Notes under the pieces: generated by a model
The model's database searches: none
Seen by the model: the letters and a program-made list of their open reading frames with translations, nothing else
What the model was told of the DNA's origin: nothing
Program-made: the position numbers and the translations under genes
In this document: piece after piece, positions 1 through 9,100 of the stretch
Position numbering within the stretch: the first letter of the stretch is position 1
How the letters are laid out: every line of letters starts with the position of its first letter
Source of the DNA: Bacteroidales bacterium
Lineage (GTDB): Bacteria > Bacteroidota > Bacteroidia > Bacteroidales > P3
Assembly: GCA_012837565.1 (NCBI GenBank)
Contig: DUQY01000124.1
Coordinates: 1 to 9,579, forward strand
Reading direction: 5' to 3'
Length of the DNA stretch: 9,579 nt

Positions 1-85
1 ATTAAAAAACAACCAATCCAGAATTAGTCATTTCTTTTATTGAAGTATTACTGATTGTTTTTAACTAGTTACATACTCTTATCCC
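1..85. other. AT-rich 5' flank, no gene recognised
   Basis: This is the leader before the giant gene. An in-frame TAA at 62-64 closes the frame, and the ATG at 86 is the first start codon after it. I see no Shine-Dalgarno-like purine run in the 20 bases before the ATG, which is common in Bacteroidota. I also find no clear match to the Bacteroidota -7 element (TAnnTTTG). The first bases could be the tail of an upstream gene, since one forward frame stops at 25-27 and another at 41-43, but too little is present to judge. Confidence 0.5.
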
Positions 86-154
86 ATGAAGCAGTTTTAC
101 AAATTCTTATTGATAGTAGTTATTGGCATTTCTCTTTTTTCAACTGTTAGTGCC
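86..154 (+). other. Sec signal peptide, residues 1-23
   Basis: The N-terminus has a short basic n-region (MKQFYK), a hydrophobic core of about 15 residues (FLLIVVIGISLFSTV) and a Val-Ser-Ala motif suited to signal peptidase I cleavage after residue 23. There is no Cys at or near +1, so it is not a lipoprotein signal. The mature protein starts within a few residues of the first beta-helix cap (TILYVKP). This points to export across the inner membrane; the later route is not shown. Confidence 0.9.
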
Positions 155-3100
155 ACCATTCTTTATGTAAAACCTGAAGCCAGCAATTCTGCATGGCAGG
201 GAAAATCGAATGTTTTTTCAGATTTGCAGTCTGCACTTTCCAGTGCCGCTAGTGGCGACCAGATTTGGGTGGCTGCGGGTACTTACAAACCAACGACTGA
301 TAATGACCGCACTATATCCTTCAAGTTAGAAGATGGAGTTGAGCTCTATGGCGGTTTTGCAGGAAATGAAACTGCATTAAGCCAACGCAATTGGCGGGTG
401 AATGAAACCATTTTAAGTGGGGATATAGGAACGATAGGCCTTGCTACTGATAACAGCTATCACGTGCTTAGGGCGGATGGAACTAAAATAAATCCCATTA
501 CTAATTCTACAATACTGGATGGGGTTATTGTTGAAGGTGGTTATGCAAGTATGTATAAAAATCATAATGGAGGAGGGTTATATTTGAATTTTGCTTCACC
601 TGTAATACGTAACAGTTGGTTTCGAAATCATTATGCAGCAGGAGAGGGAGGTGCGGTATTTGCTGATGAAGAATCACCTGCGCTTATTGGAAATACTATT
701 TTTACCAATAACAGAGCCAGAGAAGGTGGTGGAGCAGCATACAGCATCTATTCGGCTATGCAGTTCCATCATTGCGTATTTTATAAAAATTATTCGAGAA
801 GAATGGGTTCTGCTGTAAAAGCTAATAGTACTGCTTTACGAATACTTAACTCAATTGCATGGAATAATCATAGTGATGAGGATAAAGTCGCATTTGTTAA
901 TACATCCGTTAGCTACTCATTGGCTCAGGGTGGAAGTTTTGGTACAGGAAATATTGATGCTGATCCTTTATGGGTTGATGCTGAAAATGGAGATTTTCGC
1001 CTTAGAAATGATTCGCCAGGTATTAATACTGGCAATTCAGAGTTGATCCCTGATTGGTTAGAGCTTGATTTTGAAGGCGAAGCGAGAACCGAAGGCGGAT
1101 TAACAAACAGGGGAATTTATGAAGGTAATGCCACGGTTCCTAAGTTGATAAGCCCAAAAACTGACTCCTTTTTTGAAAGTGATATATCCGAAGTTGAGGT
1201 GTCATGGGAGACACCTATAAACAATGGTGATGATATCATTGAGTTTGTAATTGAATATATACATAATGGTGAAGAACACATAAGCAATATTTCTCTCGAG
1301 ACAATTTCATATTTAATTAAAGATTTGAATCCTTTAGATGTTATTAGTTGGCGGTTGGCTTACAAAACTACTAATGGCGACTTAAACTGGAGCGAATGGC
1401 GCACTTTTCGGATTAGGAGAACACATCATTTACATGTCACCACTAGCGGTACAGGAAATGGTTCATCATGGCTGAATGCCACAAGTCTCCATGAAGCATT
1501 GTCTATGGCTACATTTGGTGATAAAGTTTGGGTAGCAGCAGGCACTTATAAACCAACAGATGGTAACGACAGAACAAAGTCTTTTGATATAAAAGAAGGA
1601 ATAGAAATTTATGGCGGGTTTATCGGTAATGAAACAACCTTAGAAAAACGTAACTGGCAATTAAATCAAACTATATTAAGCGGAAATATAAGTGATCCCA
1701 ATATTCATGATGACAACAGTTATCATGTTGTTACCTTCATTGGTTCTTTTGCAAAACCAATTTCTAATTTCACTGTTTTTGATGGTTTAATTGTTGAAGA
1801 AGGTTATGCCAATTCAAATTCAGGCAATAATGATCATGGCGGAGCTCTATTTTTAAGTAATGCTTCTCCATTAATTCGAAATGTTTGGATAAGAAACAAT
1901 TTTGCAATTTCTGGTGGTGGAGCTGTTTATGGGCAAGTTTTATCTTCAGCTTTATTTGGGAATGTGCTTTTCACAAATAACAGAACCAATATTTATGGTG
2001 GGGCCGTATATACACTTTATTCAGATATGGAGTTTCACAATTGTTTGTTTTCTAAAAATTATTCTAGTAAAACAGGTGGCGCAATTTATTGTAATGCATT
2101 TAGTAATTGTATATTAACAAACTCAATTGCATGGGAAAATGGAGCCAAAACCGACAGTCAAAATTTTAACAGAATTTCTGCTGAAAGCTCAATCATTGAA
2201 GGTGGATATCCTGGTGTAGGAAATATTGATAGCAATCCTTTATTTGTAGATTCAGACCATGATGATTATAGATTATCTGCTTCTTCACCTGCATTAAATG
2301 CCGGAAATGTATCGATACTGCCTGAGTGGTTAACTTGTGATTTGATAGGGAAACCACGAGTAACAAATGACAAGTTGAATATCGGATTATATGAAGGATT
2401 CGTTTATACGCCAATTCTAATTTCTCCCAAAAACAATGTCTTCTATGATGAAGACATTACTGAGATCGAAGTTGTATGGGAAATACCAGATGATTCAACG
2501 GTTGAATATGCTGGTCTTTTTATTGAATACTTTAAAAATGATGAGGTTCCTATAACAATTGATGTTGCTCAGCAACAATCTTATTTGTTTGAAGAATTAA
2601 AATCTTTAGATATTATTAAATTGCGGGTATTCGGATTAACTTCTGAAGGGCATAGGCATTCTAGTGAATGGCGTACTTTTAGAATAAAAAGAGGACATCC
2701 ATTGTATGTAAAAGAGGGAGCCAACTCAAACGGGACATCCTGGCAGAATGCCATCAGTCTACAGCAAGCTCTGTCTTTAGCCGTTTTTGGGGATCAAATT
2801 TGGGTAGCAGAAGGCACCTATAAACCCACCGATGGAATTGATCGCACTATCTCTTTCCAATTGAAAGATGGAATTAAATTATATGGTGGTTTTGCTGGTG
2901 ACGAAACCGAGTTAAACCAGCGCGACTGGCAGATAAATAAATGTGTTTTAAGTGGAAATATTGGAGATGCAGATATTAGTTCAGACAATAGCCTTCATAT
3001 TATTAAGGCAATAGGAACAAGTTCAGATCCTCTTACTGCCTTTACGATACTTGACGGTTTTATTGTTGAAGAAGGTTATGCAGATTTAGCACTTTATAAT

Positions 3101-6100
3101 GACAATGGTGCCGGATTGTTCTTAAACAATGCTTCACCTATCATTTGTAATGTTTGGTTTAGAAGTAACTATGCCGGTAGTAATGGAGGTGCAGTATGTG
3201 CAGAGAACAACTCTTTAGCAGAATTTGGGAATGTTATATTTACCAAAAATAAATCACAAGATAATGGAGGCGCAGTTTCTACAAATACCTCTATATTGCA
3301 ATTTAACAACTGTTTATTCTATGGCAACTCCGCAGGTAAGTATCAGGGTGCAATGAATAGCACAGAGAGAAGAACTATAGTGAACAACTCCATTGTTTGG
3401 AATAATACTTCCCAAAATTCTTTTTACCAATTTAATTTTACTACATGTCGTAATTCCATTGTTCAACAAAAGTATCTTGACACGGGTAATATTAATGAAG
3501 AGCCAGAGTTTATTGATCCTGATAATGAGGATTTTCGTTTGAGATACAATTCGCCTGCAATAAATGCAGGGAACGCAGAACTTATTCCTGATTATCTATC
3601 TGCAGACTACGCTGGTAATCAGCGCCCTATCAACAATGGCGTTAACGTGGGGATATATGAAGAATTTGTATACACGCCTTCCATACTTACTCCAAGCCAC
3701 AACTCACTGTTAGATGGAGGAGCTACTGAGGTTGAGTTAGCATGGCAAATTTCAGATCTGTCCTCAGAAAAATTTACAGAATTTGTAATTGAGTATATTA
3801 AAAATGAAGATAACAAAACAAGTATTGAAAGTATCAAAGAACTTACTTATGTTTTTAGTGACCTAAATCCTTTAGACAATATACAATGGCGAGTAGCTGC
3901 GATAAACTCAGAGGGCAAATACAATTGGAGTGTTTGGTGCTCATTTAGTGTAAAAAGAGCATATTATCTGCACGTTACCACTGATGGTATTGGTGGCGGC
4001 ACCTCATGGCAAGATGCTATGAGCCTGCAACAAGCTATACTTACTTCTGTTCGAGGAGATCAAATATGGGTTGCTGCTGGCATCTATAAACCAACAGATG
4101 ATGACGATCGCAAAATTTCATTTAAACTTAAAGAAGGAGTTGAATTATATGGAGGATTTGCTGGCGATGAAACTGAGTTAAATCAGCGAAATTGGCAAAC
4201 TAACCAAAGTATTTTAAGTGGCAATATTGGAGAAAATGATGTTGATACTGACAACACTTATCATGTCGTAGAAGCTATAGGAACAGCTTCAAACCCAATT
4301 ACCTCTTCTTTACTAATCGATGGGTTTATTGTTGAAAAAGGATATGCTGATTTATCCGAGAATGATAACGAAAATGGTGCAGGCCTATATTTATCTTATG
4401 CATCCCCTATAATTAGAAATGTATGGTTTAGAAAAAATCGTGCATCTAAAGATGGTGGAGCTGTTTATGGTATATCATCAACGTCAGCTGAATTTGGCAA
4501 TGTGCTTTTTACCGAAAATACAGCTGGCCTGAATGGTGGAGCTGTCCGAACAAAGAGTCAAAACAATCAACCTGCTCCTCATTTCCATAATTGTCTGTTC
4601 TATGATAATTATGCAAATAATAGAGGAGGTGGATTGTATGCAGATAATTATTACAATGATTCAGCAGTAAGAGTTTATAATTCTATTCTTTGGAACAATG
4701 ATGCAGGCAACAATTATACTCAAACATCAGGGGTAGATATAGAGCATTCCTTAATTCAGGATCCGATTTATTATAGTGGAGATATAAAGAACAATCCCCA
4801 TTTTGTTGACCCGGAAAATGGGAATTTTCGATTAAAAGAAAATTCTTCTGCAATAGGGACTGGGAGTACAGAGGTTGTGCCAGATTGGCTAATAACTGAT
4901 TTTGCTGGTAACCCAAGAATTAGTGAAGGAGTTGTTAATAAGGGGATATATGAAGGTTTTATATACACACCCTCTATTATCTCTCCTCTTAACAATGAGG
5001 TATTAGACATCAACTTGTCAGATGTGGAATTTTCGTGGCAAATGCCAGAAGGCAATACTGAAATTATTGCTCGATACATGATTGAATACAAAAAGAATGA
5101 CAGCGATTGTATAATAATAGATAATATAGAAGGTGCAATTTATACACATAAAGGATTTAGTTCCACAGATAGGATTGAATGGCGAGTTGCTGCTATTACA
5201 AATAAAGGAGATCAAAACTGGAGCGAATGGCAAGCTTTTAGAATAAAAAGAGCACACCCCCTTTATGTATTGGTTGATGGAAATGGTGCAGGTAATTCAT
5301 GGTCAGATGCTACAAATCTTCAAAATGCACTCTCTATTTCTATTGAAAGTGATCAGATCTGGGTTGCCGCTGGCACTTATAAACCTACAAATGATGATGA
5401 TCGAACCATCTCTTTTGAACTTAAAGATGGAATAGAGGTATATGGCGGCTTTGCTGGTGATGAAACAGAATTGCACCAGCGTAACTGGCAAATTAATAAA
5501 ACGATTTTAAGTGGTGATATTGGCGAAGAAGGTCTTGACACGGATAATAGTTATCATATTCTTGAGGCAATAGGAACAGAAACAAATCCAATTACAACTT
5601 CCACCATATTAGACGGGTTTATAGTTGAGAAAGGATATGTGGGTATCAATCTTCTCAATAATAGAGGGGCTGGACTGTACTTGAAATATGCTTCTCCTAT
5701 TATCATTAATTCTGAGTTTAGAAATAATTTTTCATTTGGACGTGGAGGCGCTATATATGGGGAGATCTCCTCTAATGCTGAATTTGCAAACACTCTATTT
5801 GTCAGTAATAATGCGGGTAATGATGGAGGCGCAGTTTTTGCATCAAACTCTATAATGCAATTTAATAACTGCATATTCTATAATAACTATTCTGGCGAAT
5901 ATGGAGGAGCGATATATAGCACAAAGGAAGAGACTCATGTAATCAATTCCATGGCATGGAATAACAAGGCCAAAAAATTGAACCCACAATTCCGTAATAT
6001 CACATGCAATAATTCCATTGTTGAAGGAGGTTATTATGGTACAGATAATATTGACGCTGAACCAGAATTTATTGACCCTGATAACAACGATTTCCGCTTG

Positions 6101-9100
6101 AGGAATAATTCTCCCGCCTTAAATGCCGGTGATTTAGAACTTGTCCCTAAATGGTTAACTACCGATTTTTCAGGTAATTCTCGTATTACTAATGGGAATG
6201 TTAATATGGGAATATATGAAGGGTTTGTGAATGTACCCATTATCACGTCACCTGTTGACGATGAAATATTCGATAAAAACAAACTTGAAGTGGAATTGCA
6301 ATGGCAAATGCCAGAAGGTGCCTACATTGATCATGAATCTTTCCTAATTGAATATATAAAAAACAATGAAACTGTAATAAAAGTTGAGGTTTTTGGTCAA
6401 TTATCTTATGTGTTAGAAGAATTAACGCCTTTAGATGGTTTCAAATGGCGAGTAGCAATAATAAGTTCTAAAGGCGAACAAAATTGGAGCAAGTGGTGCT
6501 CGTTCAGAGTGAAAAGAGTACATCCTCTATATGTTACTACTGATGGAGTTGGCGAGGGTACTTCATGGCAAGATGCTATGAGTTTGCAAAAGGCGCTTTC
6601 AACTGCTGTTATAAGTGACCAAATCTGGGTCGCTGCTGGTATATATTACCCAACAGATGATGTTGACCGTAATATTTCTTTTCAATTAAAGGATGGAATA
6701 GAAGTATATGGTGGTTTTGCTGGTAATGAGACTGAATTAGCGCTGCGTAACTGGCAAATTAATAGAACTATCTTAAGTGGTGATATTGGAGAGAAAGGCG
6801 TTGATACTGATAACAGCTATAATGTTGTAACTGCTATGGGAACACATTCATCACCGATTAGATCTTCGTTGGTGGTAGACGGATTTATTATTGAAAAAGG
6901 ATATGCAGACTTGTCAGATGCCTATGAATACACCTACAATCAAGATGGGGGAGGCTTATATATATCTTATGCATCTCCTATAATTAGAAATGTATGGTTC
7001 CGACAAAATTATGCAAGTAGAGATGGTGGATCTGTTTATGCGATATCATCAACATCTGCTAAATTTGGCAATGTGCTTTTTACGGAAAACACAGCTGCAC
7101 GGAATGGTGGTGCTGTCTGCACACAAAGCCAGAATAATCAACCTGCTCCTCACTTCCATAATTGTCTGTTTTATGATAATTATGCAGAAAAATATGGAGG
7201 TGGATTATATGCAGAAAACTATTCCAATCATTCACCAGTAAGTATTTATAATTCTATACTTTGGAATAATAGTTCAGGTGTTTATTATTCTCAAGTTGTT
7301 GGAGTCTCGACTGAATATTCTTTGATTCAAGATTATAACTTCACTAGTATCTTGAATAAAGATCCGTTATTTATCAACCCCGATGTAGGAGATTTTAGAT
7401 TAAGACAGGATTCGCCTGCAATAGGGGCTGGGAATTCAGAATTAGTACCTAATTGGTTGATGACTGATTTTGCTGGTAACTCAAGAATAACCACTGAGAG
7501 TGTTAACATGGGAGTATATGAAGGGGTTATTTACCCTCCCTCTATTATTTCTCCACTTAACAAAGAGGTGTTAGATGCCAGCTTGACAGAAGTTGAGTTA
7601 TCATGGGAAATGCCAGAAGATAATGCTGAAATAATTACAGAATACAGATTTGAATACAAAAAGAATGATGCTAAATCTATGGTAATTGATAATATTGAAG
7701 GAACAAGTTATATTCTTACAGGTTTAATCCCTGCCGATAAAATAGAATGGAGAGTGGCTGCTTTGGATATCAATGGAGCTAAAATATGGGGTTCTTGGAA
7801 TACATTTAACGTAAGACGAGATATGCCCATTTTTGTAAAATCCAATGGAAGTGGCGATGGCTCATCATGGTATAATTCAATAAGTTTGCAACAAGCATTA
7901 GCTATTGCTGTAGAAGGAGAACAAATTTGGGTAGCTGCGGGTACATACAAACCTACTGAAGACATTGACAGAACCATATCTTTCCATTTAAAAGAAGGTG
8001 TTGATCTTTATGGTGGTTTTGCTGGAAATGAAATGACCCTTGAAGAGCGTAACTGGCGCATGAATAAAACAATTTTAAGTGGGGATATAGGTGAGCAAGG
8101 TGTTACTAATGATAACAGCTTACATGTTCTTACATCCATTTGGTCATTCAAAGATCCAATTTTAAGCCCTTCTGTGTTTGATGGGTTTATTGTTGAAGAA
8201 GGTTATGCTAATTCTTATTCAAATGAAAATCATAGTGGAGGGGGATTGTATTTAAGTAATGCTTCTCATTTAATTAGAAATGTCTGGTTCAAGAGCAATT
8301 ACGCCTTAAGTACTGGTGGTGCTATCTGTGGCGTTAATTCATCTTCAGTTATTTTTGAAAACATCCTATTTACCAATAACAGAGTTAATAATTATGGAGG
8401 TGCTGTTTACTCATCAGCTTCTGACTTGGAGTTTTACAATTGTCTATTTTATGATAATTACTCTGATTATTGGAGCGGTGCCATTTATGGTGCAAATACT
8501 GGTGCTGTTAAAGTTTTTAACTCTATAGCATGGAATAATGATAGCGGGAATTATTATTCTCAATTCTATAATGTCTCAACCAGTAACTCTATTGTTCAGG
8601 GAGGTTATCCAGGAATAGGGAATATTGATGCAGACCCTTTGTTTATGGATCCGGAAAACGGGAATTTTATGCTGAGAGATGGTTCCCCAGCTATTGATGC
8701 AGGAAGTAAAGACTCATTGCCTGAGTTTTTAACTACTGATTATCTTGGTCTGTCAAGAGTTCAAGGCAATGAGGTAGATATGGGACCTTTCGAGAGCATT
8801 GTAATGGCGAACACGATGCCTGCGAACCATGCAGGTGCTAAAGAATCTACATTTTTAGGCCTTGAATTCAGATGGGGACTAAAAGATGGCGACAGTTATG
8901 ATGAAGCAGTAATTCCTGGAATGCAATACCATATTCGAGTCTGGGAATCTGGCGAAGAGGAAAACCTATTATTTGATAAAGTGATTACGCCTGGAGGCTT
9001 GTTTCCAACCGATTACAATACCACTAATTTATTTGGGTTTAGCTCAGGGGAAACTTACCACTGGCAGATTGCTATGTTGCTGGATGATATGGAAATATGG

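Larger units (their letters stand above)
2702..5260 (+). repeat. Two-module unit B-C, first copy (modules 3-4)
   Basis: Modules 3 and 4 together (2,559 bases, 853 residues) match modules 5 and 6 together (2,568 bases, 856 residues) in order and type. The shared marks run across the module 3/4 junction as well: WS.WCSF.VKR is followed by the next module opening with VTTDG.G.GTSWQDAMSLQ in both copies. This is best explained by a tandem duplication of a two-module unit, an inference from reading rather than a computed alignment. Confidence 0.75.
5261..7828 (+). repeat. Two-module unit B-C, second copy (modules 5-6)
   Basis: This is the second copy of the B-C pair, directly abutting the first. 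The lengths differ by nine bases, all accounted for by a three-residue difference between the beta-helix parts of modules 4 and 6. The copies have diverged by many substitutions, so the duplication is not recent, except in a better-conserved stretch of the C modules. Confidence 0.75.

Noticed and set aside
2..64. Inverted AT-rich arms near the start (TTAAAAAACAA at 2-12 and TTGTTTTTAA at 55-64)
   Set aside because: The arms are almost purely A/T, unequal by one base and separated by more than 40 bases, with no GC-rich stem. Chance is likely in such DNA, so I do not call a terminator or operator.
3619..6282. Open frames of 70-106 codons on the minus strand at 3619-3837, 4771-5091, 5554-5874 and 6034-6282
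   Set aside because: They lie antisense to the giant gene, and three of them (3619, 4771, 6034) fall at the same place in successive modules, over the junction to the FnIII-like domain. Their mutual similarity is a shadow of the sense repeats. None has a convincing start region or known motif.
633..8528. Short + strand open frames in other frames (for example 633-818, 1902-2117, 6990-7241, 8316-8528)
   Set aside because: They sit inside the giant gene in another frame, and several recur over the same GGAVY/FxxN rung region of different modules. They are by-products of the repeats.
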